Assembly: GCA_038373885.1 (NCBI GenBank)
Contig: JAWZYV010016568.1
Coordinates: forward strand, 744,001 to 808,000
Direction: 5' to 3'
Length of the DNA: 64,000 bases
DNA from: Cheiracanthium punctorium
Lineage: Eukaryota; Arthropoda; Arachnida; Araneae; Cheiracanthiidae
The notes under the pieces are model-generated. The model did no database searches. It was not told where the DNA came from and was given only the letters and a program-made list of their open reading frames with translations. A program made the position numbers and the translations under genes. Shown one piece after another: positions 51,050 through 61,635 of this stretch. Positions within the stretch are counted from its first letter, which is position 1. Each line of letters opens with the position of its first letter.

Positions 51050-51345
51050 AGGGCCGTGGTAGCCCAGTGGTTAAGGCGTTGGACTTGTAACCGGAAGGTT
51101 GAGGGTTTGATATCGGCGTACCACTGAAGACCACTGTGTACATGCAGTGTACGTGCACATTAAATCAGTGGTTCCGAAAGTCCTCTCGGCGGTCGCTAGC
51201 AGTTTCAGAGGGGTGCCAATATTCAGAAGTCCCCCACCTTCTGATGAGGTTCAAATTGTGGCGGGAAATTCCAGGAAGGACGTATATGTAACTAAGCGAC
51301 ACATTCAGTGACGCGAGCTGCCCTCTCCTAGCAAATAAATAAATC
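51050..51345 (+). mobile_element. tRNA-Thr-like SINE, family A
   Basis: Head GGGCCGTGGTAGCCCAGTGG carries the A box; GAGGGTTTGATATC is a weakened B box. The anticodon-loop region ACTTGTAA suggests a tRNA-Thr ancestor. The body runs to an (AAAT)n tail at 51331-51345. A perfect 10-bp TSD, TGCCTCCTAT, lies at 51040-51049 and 51346-51355. Confidence 0.92.
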
Positions 51346-51935
51346 TGCCTCCTATGCAGAGCGCCTTTTGGAGAACTAGTTGTTAGTTGCAACTAAATGG
51401 CCTGTTGTAAAATGACCAGATATCTCAGAGATTATAAAAATGATAATATTCTGAATCATTAATGGTAGAAGTAAGATAACTATCACTAGATGTTATGATA
51501 CAGGTACAAAGAAATATGTGATTCAGTATGAACATTACTCCAGCCAATTAAGATACATACGGGATGCACATAAGGGAGAGGTCCAGGGGGGTCTCCCCCC
51601 CTCCAAAGGAGTTATCAACTTTGCTTCATTAAATCATCTAACAGTTTTTGACACTAACATATTAAGAAACTTTATCAGATTCTTATTTTTAGTTGTTAAG
51701 TTAATAAAAGCACATAGGGTTATATGAGGATAGGGAATTATGGTTCCCTCTGTTTCCAGGAGAAATAATTGTCCCTCACTTTATAGCATTAATTTTCTTT
51801 TTTACAAAACAGCTAAATTATACGAAGTCATGCTTAAACATTCTATTTTCTTATATCAAGTTCAAAAACAATGTAACTATAAAGCAAATAAGAGGGGAAA
51901 AAAAAGACTTATTACACTTCTACAGAGACACCTTC

Positions 51936-52148
51936 GCCACCCAGGTGGTGTAGTGGCTAAAGAACCATCACACTTTGGGTCCGGGTTCGAATCCCAACTT
52001 GGACATGGATGTTAACTTGTACGTCCCTTTATAGGGGGTAATTCTGGCCGCCCATTGAGTGCCCCCATAATAGAATGGCCAGTGTTTCAGGTCATAGTAG
52101 TGGCGAATGCTGGAAAAGCAAGTGCCCGCCCATTTAAAAAAAAAAAAA
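51936..52148 (+). mobile_element. tRNA-headed SINE, family B copy 2
   Basis: GGTGGTGTAGTGGC A-box region and a perfect B box GGTTCGAATCC, about 200 bp shared with 25964-26190, and an A-rich tail. A perfect 10-bp TSD, AGACACCTTC, lies at 51926-51935 and 52149-52158. It looks younger than copy 1 because the B box and TSD are intact. Confidence 0.93.
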
Positions 52149-52457
52149 AGACACCTTCAAAACATATTGTCTCTGAAAATCATGATTTCATTAAGGATTC
52201 ATACCAGTGAAACATTTTTGATAAAACAATTTTGTTGTTGTTGCTTTTTACTTGCAGATGGTCTAAGCTTTTCATACACACATATACCTTTTCTTCAATA
52301 TTTTTTAAATTAATTTTAAAGTATGACTATTTATACCCCAGTTTACTGGGGTAATTCTTCTTGGTCAGTGGTATTTTCTGATATTTTAGGAGTATTTTTA
52401 TTTATTTTTGTAAAGTAATATTAGTATTTACTATAACTGTTATACTTTACTGTAATA

Positions 52458-53233
52458 CAGTGGAACTCCGATCATTCCCGCATTCATCAATACACTGTAT
52501 TCATCGTTTTATTTCATTGTTACCAAGTTCTATTCAAATAACATCAGCAAAACCCGCATGTATCATTCACCAAAAAATCACTTCCCCACATTCATCCTTG
52601 TAAAATGTTTCTTCTGACTGAAATGAAATTGAAGGTCAAGTGGATCCATATGGAATACAAATTCAATTAATTTCTGGTATGATTTCTTGGGTTGATGATG
52701 GTATAGACGAACAGTTCTTGGAAGTAGCATTGATGTGTATGATGTGAAATTTAGTGATTATATTTCTATTAACATAGAAGTAGCGACGTGAATGAGAATG
52801 GAAGAAATGTGAGGGGATGCAAAAAATAAAAATAATGGCGGAGAATAATATTCAAGTAGATGAGACTGAGCCAACACTAGTGCCAAGCTTATCAGCCGCA
52901 GTAATGGCGGTATTTGGAGCTGCATGAACTTTTGTATACAAACATGAAAACACTCAAAAAGACAAGAAAAATACTACAAATCTTGAAATTTTTGTTTAAT
53001 TAAGGTTAATTAAAAACCCAGTGTAAAATTAATGATTTTTTAAAAATAAGTATCACTTAATTTTCTACGACTTCAAATTGTTTCTTTTTGAGTTTGGTAG
53101 CAAATTTAGTATTTTTGGTATACTATATACATTGTGTGCATTGATAAACATTGTTTTCTTCATATTTTGACTTAACCCGCATTCAGCATTTTCCTACATA
53201 CCCCTTGAAAAATGATGGATCGAGGTTCTACTG
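52458..53233. mobile_element. Pogo/Tigger-like MITE, 776 bp
   Basis: Ends CAGTGGAACTCCGATCATTC and GATGGATCGAGGTTCTACTG are inverted. TA flanks at 52456-52457 and 53234-53235. CAGT.GAAC.CCGAT ends with TA targets are typical of pogo/Tigger. An inner fragment near 52830-52950 reads an acidic DETEPTLVPSLSAAV peptide, possibly the tail of a pogo transposase. Confidence 0.82.
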
Positions 53234-53715
53234 TATTATATAATACTCCAACTGGGACATATAGACAGTCCCCCAAATGCAAAAAGCTAATTTAGAACTG
53301 TTTAGTGATAAAGGACTTTCTAATGACGATGAAAATAAGATTGAAGAAGCTGCAGTAAAAAAATTCCCCCTTAGAAGATTCTAAGAAGATGATACAAGGA
53401 ATTCATACTGTATGTGAAGAGCAGAAATACTTTGCTGTTTATTATGATTAAGGTGACCAAATGCCCCAATTTCAGAACTTTATTCAGTTCGTCCTCAAAA
53501 TGTAAAACAACTGGATACAAAATTGGTACTTACGTATTTTATTTATCTCGGCAGTCCGCCAAGACAAGCAATTTTTCACCAAGATAAATGCTGGACATAC
53601 GAAATTATTCATGGTTTGGAATATGATTGGCAACAGTTTGGCAGCACATTTGACAAAAAAAAAAGTTTGGCGGAAATGACCACCGGGATAATACGTACCA
53701 CAAAATTTTCATTAA

Positions 53716-53945
53716 CCCATTAAGTACTAGGGTTACCATATGGTAACAGCAAACAATGGTTTATAGTATGGTCACATAAAGGACTAGCGTGACCATATGG
53801 TCACCAGTCCATATTTACCAAATTTCACATCTGACATCTCAAAAAATAGAAAAGGACATTCTCACTCAAGTAACCCCAATGAAGTTAATTAAGTTCAGGG
53901 GAAAGATTGGGGGGGAGGGAGGGTAAAATATCCGTCCTTAATGGG
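53716..53945. mobile_element. piggyBac-like MITE, 230 bp
   Basis: Ends CCCATTAAGTACTAGGG and GTCCTTAATGGG are inverted, flanked by TTAA at 53712-53715 and 53946-53949. TTAA targets with CCC starts are diagnostic of piggyBac. Interior repeats of ACCATATGGT(A/C)AC form further palindromes. Confidence 0.88.
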
Positions 53946-54639
53946 TTAAAACAGTTATTTCTTCCCAAGTTAAAAAGAAATCAATCATGTTTCATTTATT
54001 TTATGAATGTTAATAATGCTCCAGTTGAATAAATTGAAGCTATTTTGAAAAGAGCACTGAATTTATAAATGTCCCCAATTTTTGCTTCAGAATTGGGGAC
54101 AACATGGATTTGTCCCCAGTTCTTACCTCAAAAGTAATCTTTTAATTCAATTTTTTTCTTAAATACAATACATTAGATAATTTTTTAAAAAACTGTTTGT
54201 ATGCTAAATAATGATAATTTTGAAATGCATTACTATAAAAAAAGGGTGACCTATATTTACCCCATATCTGACCATATGGCCTAAATTTGAACCATAATTT
54301 CCCAACTCATAATTTAAATAAAATTAATAATTCAATTTCAGGTAAAGTGATTAATGAATAATTTCTAAATTATTTAAGTTTACTTGATGTGAAATTAAAT
54401 AATTTTATTTTTCATACTTTAGGAAATATTAAGATGTTGTTTTTTGATGCATAATTCCCCCATATTACCCTAATTCAAAAACATGGAACTATATCAAAGT
54501 GCAGGCAAGTCAAGTGGTCATGAGGTACAAGGGAAAAAGGAGAAAAAAATTGTTCCATACTCTTTCAGATGGTTAGTGTCAGTTTATAGGCTGGACCCCT
54601 CTAAGAGAAAATCCTGTGTGCACCACTACTAACATAATA

Positions 54640-54884
54640 TCACAAAAATATCCTGAAGCTCATGTCACTTGCTAATAAAAAATGGTACTCTTGTGCCCTT
54701 AATAATGCAAGCAAATGGTTTGGAATGTACATCTCATGCCACTTGTTCTTTTCTGGTGATATCAGATGCTGCCGAAAATCACCTTCAACACAGATACTTC
54801 TCAAATGGCTCATAAACTCTGACAGAATAATACTGTTAGTCACAACTTCAACAGGAATATCCTTAGATTCTGCAAGGACATTTT
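54640..54884 (-). other. Unassigned protein-like fragment
   Basis: Minus strand reads VLAESKDIPVEVVTNSIILS, then EFMSHLRSICVEGDFRQHLI, then SPEKNKWHEMYIPNHLLALL, RAQEYHFLLAS and a stop (TGA at 54642-54640). An acceptor-like TCCTTGCAG lies at about 54874-54882, and upstream the frame breaks at a TAA. It looks like once-conserved protein, either a degraded retrocopy or a real exon of another gene. I do not recognise the family. It is not in phase with a Gramd1 junction I can justify. Confidence 0.35.
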
Positions 54885-55287
54885 AGACAAACACGGTGAA
54901 AGAATCACTTTCAAACCTTCTTTCAGAATGGAGGAATACCCTGGTTAGAGCAAGTGGCATAAATTTATAAATTCCTCATCTATAACATAACTAAGTAGTG
55001 TAAAATATTGAGCAATCAGTTCATTTATGGTTTCTGTGTATAATGCTGCAGTGAGAACACAATGAGATTTTCAGTTAATAAAATTTTAGTTGACTTAGTT
55101 AGTTTTTTTATGCTTTATCTAGTTTGGATACATATTTACAGCAAATGAAAAATTTATCTACACAAACTTTGAGAATATCACATATAATGAGATTCATTTT
55201 AAAATAAATATCAGATTGTATCATAATAAACATTCGGGCCAAACTTTATATATCATCAAACGTTAGCAAAAATTCTATTATGTTAGA

Positions 55288-55290
<3 letters not shown>

Positions 55291-55323
<33 letters not shown>

Positions 55324-55346
55324 TTTTTTGTTGTTGTTGTTGTTTT
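55291..55346. repeat. Poly-T tract with (TTG)n
   Basis: About 32 T residues then TTGTTGTTGTTG; on the minus strand this is a poly-A-like end. Low complexity only. Confidence 0.8.
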
Positions 55347-55568
55347 AACCCTGACCATTAAATAAAAATTTGATTATTTTGTAAAGCTGTTGATTTATTT
55401 ATTTAATAGCATGAATAATAACAAACGAATAACTACATCTTAGTGGATTGATAAATTATATGTTTGCCTTGTGTTTTTCATCTTCTATATCTGATCAACG
55501 TATTTTAATAGAAAGTCTGAAAGTATAAACCATGAACCATTTATGGAAATAAGAACTCTAAAACTTAC

Positions 55569-55965
55569 ATTGTACCAAGATGACTTTTTCTTTTCTTTCT
55601 TCTCGGCACTCCTAATTTTTTCAGCTGCCCTAATATCAGACTTTGAAGCAGTAATTTCAGGTGTTTTCTGCAGGCCCAAATCAACGGACTTCCCAGATTC
55701 AGAGGACCTGCTCAAGTTATCGGGGAACAAGGAACTTTCTTGGCTGATTGAGCCTGGGGACATGTTAACAATGCCATCAGAAGCAGATTGATTGTCGGTT
55801 AACTTTTCATATGAGTCCTCTTTCAAATTCGCTGAGGCATTCAGTGAAGATACAGAGCTACTAGCAGAGTTCAACACCACAGAGGGAGTTGATGAGTGAA
55901 TATGTTTTGCTTCTAATCCATGAGGTAAGCCACTATCTTTGTCAGAACTGGCACTAGATGTATTT
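55569..55965 (-). CDS. Gramd1: Gramd1 exon B (Ser/Lys-rich linker before GRAM)
   Basis: 397 nt encoding 132 codons plus one phase base. The acceptor tract is TTCTGTTTCAG and the donor is GTAAGTTT. The peptide is low-complexity and Ser-rich (SSTPSVVLNSASSSVSSL, then a Lys/Glu-rich stretch) and ends KKKSSWYN. That tail matches the conserved SWYN motif just ahead of the vertebrate GRAMD1 GRAM domain. The first base completes an Arg codon with the upstream exon, and the exon ends in phase 0. Length and composition fit the disordered, probably phosphorylated N-terminal linker of the family. Confidence 0.9.
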
Positions 55966-56126
55966 CTGAAACAGAATAACGAAATCTGTATGTAATGGAC
56001 AAAATTAACTACGATGGCAGCATGATGATGATTAAAATATACAGATGGATTTGATATGGATGAAAAACAATGAATTCAGTAAAATACTTCATTCAAAGTG
56101 TAGCAAAAATAAAAATTATGCATATA

Positions 56127-56160
<34 letters not shown>

Positions 56161-58024
56161 TCGCAACATCTAAAAAAGAAATTTAGTATTCATCATATAA
56201 AGAAATAAGTTCCAGATTCTGATAAACTTATACTTTGGGACATAAAAAACATAAGTATCATATTTACTTTCAAATATATATCATGATAAAATTAAGAATG
56301 TGCTATGGGAGTCTTTCCTTCGAAAGAGTTACATAAATGGACCATTCTTAAGAAATCTTATACAATCATGTTCCTTGTTTCAAATGAAACAGATTTTTTT
56401 TTTCTCTTATCATCTTTTCTCAATTTTTTCTATGCATTGATAAACATTTGCACATTCATAAAGCCTAGTAACAAGCACTATAATAAACTAACGTTTGTAA
56501 AATAACCACTACCCACCTTTTCCCCCCCTTAAATCAAGGTCTGGTAGCAAAATTGACATTTTCTTATTACTTAATAAAATATTGTTCTAGTTTTTGCTAG
56601 TAAATATTGCCTTTCTATAGGCTATGTTTTATAAACGCAATAAAATGTAATACAGTAAAGCACCTTTATAAGTTTCTCTATAAGACTTTTACATTTATAC
56701 ATTGTTTTCATTCATTCCTACACATATTAATTCAAAAAAGCTGCATTTATAAAATGCACAATATCGGTTATACATAGTTTTAAAAAACATCGTTATAAAA
56801 ATTCTAGAAATATAATTTTCACACACAATTTTCTTAACACTTGTTCGGAATGGAAATAGTAATATTTTGTGAGAATGGCTCAAGTACATTATGAATTTAT
56901 TATGATTTTATATAATTTTTAATATACCTGTATTTCAGAAAAAATGATATTATTGAAACAATATTTGTGGTAGAAAAGTTACTTTATAGTAAGAACCATT
57001 AGCAAATAAAAAGAAAGTATTACAAGAATTACTTTCCTGTTCTCTTTCACCTACAGAAAAGAACTAAAATTTGGAATAAATTTTAAAAACTGAACTTTTT
57101 ATACTTTTTATAAAAAACAACAGATCATTTAACAATAGCATTAATAGTCAAATCATGAAAGACATTTAGCTTAAAATGCCACACTCATAAAAAAAGTAAA
57201 GTTTATAAAATTGTAAAGCTTTAAAAATTGGATGCTTTAATAGGTTTATTTATTCACTCATCCATTTTTCATACTAGAAACAGATTTCATTTAAATAAAT
57301 TCAAATACTGGTTGCTCAGAATTTTTTTCTTTCTTTATTTTTCTATTTAGAGTTTTTTGTATAAAGTGTCACCTTAAAAAATTCATTTCTTCTAATATAT
57401 ATGACCTCATTTAAAACTTATAGCATAAAAATTAACAGTATGCCATTAAAAAACTTCTTTTTAATGGAAGTTCAGAGCTTTAATCAATAGTTCAAAATAT
57501 GTACCTTTAATAAGCACTTAGAAGGACTCAGCCAGGCACGCAACCAAGGGAAGACCCCTCCCAGGACAAACTTTTGTCCTTTTTTTTGGGGGGGGGGAGG
57601 GTATTAAGAAATTCATGTCGCAAAAAATCTACTCGTTTACGACGAAGGAAATTAGAAATAGTCACTCTAGAAGAATATTACAGAAGATCTGTACTGTATA
57701 CATACGATTTTTAAACATTTGTATTCGCCAACTCTATGAAGAATTTGTGGATCATAAGAACATTTTGACTTCCTTTCAAAACATTTTACCTCAATATATG
57801 ACCCCAAATACAGAAAAATGCAAGAGGGCTCCGTGAGGGTGAATTCGCCATGTTTTACTGAAGTTACATCGCCCACAAATATGATCAACAAACAAACTAA
57901 AAGCCTCAGATATTTAAAGTCGGAAAATACTTCCTAATATCTATAGGCTGCTTCAAATAATGGCCACATTACCAAAAACAAATTAGACTGGCAGGTGTTC
58001 TTTTTCAACTCTTCACCCTTTCAA

Positions 58025-58146
58025 AAATGTATCTTCAGAGCCTAATGGATGAAAGCAGTCTGAATGGACTAACAATGTTGAACATCTACAAAAACATCCA
58101 TGTTAGCCCTGAAGAAGTATTGAATGAATTTGCGAAACAACCCTGA
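58025..58146 (+). pseudogene. hAT transposase C-terminal remnant
   Basis: Plus-strand frame reads LNGLTMLNIYKNIHVSPEEV then LNEFAKQP and a stop. The pattern (S/L).L(A/T)(L/M)(L/M)(N/H)I......(D/E).V...FA is the conserved end of hAT transposases, the dimerisation region. The upstream part (57540-58020) is degraded. It lies just outside Gramd1 exon A. Confidence 0.65.
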
Positions 58147-58407
58147 TGCTTAGATATTGAATTATTACATTATCAGTTTAGCAGTGTACTTAATATGTGC
58201 TTGTACTTAAATTGTGAGCAATGTGAATTCAGTTTTTGAAATATGCTTTTTACAGACAAAAAAATATTCAACAATGTTTGACAATTTTTAAGAAACTCCC
58301 TACACAAAAAAGTTCTGATTGCACCCTGCACTCAGAATATAATTTATATCAAAGGGCTATATATTCATATAGGTAAGAAAGAGTATACAAAAATTCATAA
58401 TTATTAC

Positions 58408-58503
58408 CTAATAGTGACACCATCACTTGAGGAAACATCATCAAATGAACCTTCAGTTTGATAGAGATGACTTGTTGATGCAGACAGTGCACTTAAACGT
58501 TTC
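58408..58503 (-). CDS. Gramd1: Gramd1 exon A (N-terminal Ser-rich linker)
   Basis: 96 nt between an AG acceptor (CT at 58504-58505 on the plus strand) and a GT donor (AC at 58406-58407). It opens with one base that completes a codon from an unseen upstream exon, then reads KRLSALSTSTSHLYQ and an acidic/Ser stretch ending VTIR across the next junction. The donor is GTAATAAT. Its phase joins exactly to the exon ending at 55965. The N-terminal region is poorly conserved in this family, so this exon is called from splice sites, phase and Ser-rich composition. The initiator methionine was not found upstream in the window. Confidence 0.75.
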
Positions 58504-59199
58504 CTATTTAAAAAATATATAGAAATGTAATAAAACATATGCGAAGAATGAATTTTAAAAATTAAATAAAGCAAGAATGTATTTCATTCCACATTGTTTT
58601 TTCAGCTGAAGTGACCTAATTTAAACAAGTTTATTATAGTTTTCATGCACTAAAACCCAAAAACTGAAAAACACTATCACCTACTCTATTTTGGCAATAT
58701 TTTCTTTTTAATAGGAAAAAGAAAGTTGTGGAGTTATTATTATTATTGGATTTAAAGTTTTTGGATCGATATTAAGATAAATTTAGATATGTGCATAAAA
58801 AGTAATAATAAAACAATACTATATAAAGGATATAAATCTATATGTCAGATTATGATTGACAACAATTTTTTTCAGAAATTCTCAACCTCACAAAACCCTT
58901 TTAACCTCAATGACCAGGACTGACACTAGAAGAAAAAAGATGTAGAAAAATAGGTTTTTCTCAAACAGGCAAACATAGGGATTTATTGAGTCTATTAATT
59001 TAGGGGGAAAACATGAACATTTTTTAAAGAAGAGAAATAAGACAAGCTGACAGTAAAGCTTATTTCAAATAATACACGACGTCCCCAAAAGATTGAGCCA
59101 GGCTTTTATTCTTTACATTCCATACATTTTTGTTTTATTTATTGTGTAGTTTTAATTGCTCTCATCCAGAGTTATTCCCATGCGCGCCATATAAGTACA

Positions 59200-59265
59200 G
59201 TAGCATTTCGATTAACCGATATCGGATTATCTGGGATGCAGCTTAACCGGGACTATCTTAATTTA
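59200..59265. mobile_element. Pogo/Tigger-like terminal fragment
   Basis: ACAGTAGCATTTCGATTAACC followed by GGATTATCTGGGATGCAGC and TTAACCGGGAC is the usual pogo/Tigger end pattern. The opposite end was not located. Confidence 0.45.
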
Positions 59266-59814
59266 TTATGTTGATGACGCACGGAAATTTGTGTAGAGCA
59301 CCGCGGTTGATTTTATTAAATGAAAAAATGAAATTCTTACAGATCACAACGATGATACTGAACTGTGAAGAAAAATCTTCTACAATTTGAGAAAATGGGA
59401 CTGTTTTGAAAGCTGAAGTGCAACAATGGATTAATGTAACAATTTTTTTTTTTTTTTTCAAGAGATGGAGGCTGATTTAAAAAATGGCTTGAATATAAAT
59501 TGACTGGACAGACAAATAAAAGCTTATTTTACCTAAATGAAACGCACAGTAAATCCAAATGCTACCCTTAAGCAATGTCTTTTTTTGGGGGGGTTGATGA
59601 ATAAGCCCTCTAACTCCTCCCCTGGATACAATACTGGCTCGTATTTTAATTATGGCAACATTGCTGTAAATAGGCACTAAGCCGGCACAGTGCCAGTATA
59701 TTATACAGTCACTGTTAAGATATCAGGCCAGTGCCTTTATTTTTAATAATCACCAGCACCCAGCTGTTTCATTTTAGGCATTTTAAACTTAATGGGCCAG
59801 TGCCTTTATTGTAA

Positions 59815-60010
59815 ATGATCAGTGATGTCGCTAGACTTTGGAAGAGATGGGTCCTTGGGACCCAGGACTCCAAAATTTACGGGTCCTTTTTTCCAAAAAG
59901 TGGGTCCTTATCGATAAAAAAGCATTTGGTTAATTTCACGACTGATGTTATCATGTCTCACCCATTTTGGTGTGCTGATGCATATGAATATCTTATTGAT
60001 AAATAACCTA
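59815..60010 (+). repeat. Dispersed GATGTCGCTAGAC repeat
   Basis: CAGTGATGTCGCTAGACTTTG followed by GGGTCCTTGGGACCCAGGA, a short palindrome (GGGTCC..GGACCC), and an open stretch of 63 codons with no recognisable homology. Probably a hAT-like end. Class not settled. Confidence 0.35.
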
Positions 60011-60478
60011 AAACTTATATTTCAAAAAATAAATATATAAAATGAATTATAATTAATCAAGAAAAATTTGTTGTGACATGCATGTCATTTACTTTGCCTT
60101 CACGGCAAAGCCTTCCTGATGATGCCCTGAATCCTAATAATTAATAAATCCTAATAATAAAATCCCCTTTTGTATGTACAGTAAAAACCGGCAGAAAGGC
60201 TGCATCGGTAGAAATGTTTAAGAAAATAAAATGTACTCGCAGAACAGCCGCAACATCTTAAATTATTAAAACTACAATAAAATACTGTATCTTATATTAA
60301 AAAAATAATTACTATGTATTAATAAATTTATCACATGCATACAAGAAAAGCAAAGTTTGCGAGCAAACACCATTTGCTAAAAGCAAAACACTATTTGAAA
60401 GCACTTTAGGAAAGCTGTGGAAAAAAAAAGGGTGTATACAGGCTATGCTATCAGCAACTTGGTAAAAACAATACATAT

Positions 60479-60580
60479 CAGGAGTCAGCAACCTTTCTGT
60501 GGTTAAGTCATTTTTTTCCTACTCAAGAACCGTGAGTATGATTTGTATGCGGCTTGCGAGCCACAGGTTGCCAATCCCTG
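60479..60580. mobile_element. Small hAT MITE, 102 bp
   Basis: CAGGAGTCAGCAACCTTTCTG and CACAGGTTGCCAATCCCTG are inverted, the common hAT MITE end (CAGGGGTCGGCAACCT). Target duplication not clear. Confidence 0.65.
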
Positions 60581-61049
60581 TCCCTTTTTTTTTCTTTTTC
60601 AGAATTATTTAGGGAATCTTCCTCTCGAAAAAGAGAGCACAAATAAAATGAAAACTAAATTTTAAAACAAAAGCTTCTATCTCATTCTTTGGTTCTATTA
60701 CAAATCACAAGTGGTACTAAATGGAGATTTTTGAAAACCTAAATATTATACCTCTTATACAACAACACGTAATTGGTAAGCAGTATCGAAAACAAAATAA
60801 ATTTGATGGTTAGAATAATTAAATGTGTGTACTTTTAATAGCATATGCTTTTGTATCAGTAATTTAACCTCATCTAATATTTACATATTCATCTATAATA
60901 CTTGAACACAATATACAAAGCAAATGTAAACAAAAAATATTTAATGACTGTTGAGAGAAATTAAGAATTATGGGATGTTAAAAATTAAGATTATGAGAAA
61001 TTAATAATGAGATTACAAATTAAGTATCATAAGTTATCTAGTTTTCTAT

Positions 61050-61175
61050 TTATTCTTTTTTTTTATTTTTATGAATTTTTTCTTGAGCTTTTTCATTTTT
61101 TTCTAATAGTTTTAATGGTATTGCAAGTCTATCCTTCCCTTCCGTTAATAGAATCTGTCCACTTTCTATAACAGC
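61050..61175 (-). other. Unassigned C-terminal coding-like segment
   Basis: Minus strand reads AVIESGQILLTEGKDRLAIP, then LKLLEKNEKAQEKIHKNKKK, E and TAA (61052-61050). It is cut off upstream by an element starting CAGTGGCGGCTCGTGACC at 61176. A possible acceptor, GCTGTTATAG, would place the exon start at 61165. Lys-rich C-terminal tails are common in ribosome-associated and nucleolar proteins, but I cannot name this one. It may be a retrocopy 3' end, or a terminal exon of another gene on this strand. Confidence 0.3.
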
Positions 61176-61493
61176 CAGTGGCGGCTCGTGACCTGCTTCA
61201 GTGGTGGCGCCCGAAAAAAATAGTGCCAGTTCAAATCGGGAAAATACATATACATAGAGCTGTGGCGGATCATTACCCATTTCAGAGGAGGGGGGCTTTT
61301 TTTTTTTTTTTAAGCTCGAAAAGGTAAAACATATGAATCGCTTTTGTAAACAGTGTGAATACATAAAAACTTTTCGAATAACAAGTTATGAAAGGCGTAT
61401 TTATTTCTCCTTTAAGTTTTCATTTAAAGACAGCAGATTTATTTTGCACCAAAAAAACATTTTCCTCCATTTTTCTTTCTCAAAAAGGTACAA

Positions 61494-61496
<3 letters not shown>

Positions 61497-61530
<34 letters not shown>
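61497..61530. repeat. Poly-A tract
   Basis: About 34 A residues with nothing coding beside it. Short frames crossing it encode poly-lysine and are artefacts. Confidence 0.85.
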
Positions 61531-61533
<3 letters not shown>

Positions 61534-61635
61534 CATGTGTACATGTTGAAAAACGAATTGGTCCATAATGCTTCATCTCCAAATAGCAAATCGTGCCCCT
61601 TCATAAACAAAAAACGGTGCCCGTTGCGATGATTA

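Larger units (their letters stand above)
746..58503 (-). other. Gramd1: GRAMD1/Aster-like sterol-transfer gene, partial span (nine exons)
   Basis: Gene-level entry for nine minus-strand exons. The joined product has about 506 codons: Ser-rich N-terminal linker, GRAM domain, acidic linker and the N-terminal half of a VASt/ASTER domain. Exon phases run 2-0-1-0-0-0-1-1-0 at the nine exon ends with no conflict, and every border is GT/AG. Vertebrate GRAMD1 proteins sit at ER-plasma membrane contact sites. Their GRAM domain senses plasma-membrane phosphatidylserine and cholesterol, and VASt carries sterol to the ER. The first coding exon or exons upstream of 58503, and the rest of VASt plus the transmembrane helix below position 1, are not in view. 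The 13.4-kb and 18.6-kb introns are largely transposon-derived. Family assignment rests on remembered GRAMD1 motifs, not on a search. Confidence 0.93.

Noticed and set aside
51050..51125. Possible tRNA-Thr gene
   Set aside because: The acceptor arms do not pair, the B box is degraded and the sequence continues into a SINE body with a tail and a target duplication.
55543..55791. 82-codon plus-strand frame
   Set aside because: Antisense shadow of Gramd1 exon B.
61401..61632. Frames crossing the poly-A tract
   Set aside because: Poly-lysine or poly-phenylalanine translations of a homopolymer.
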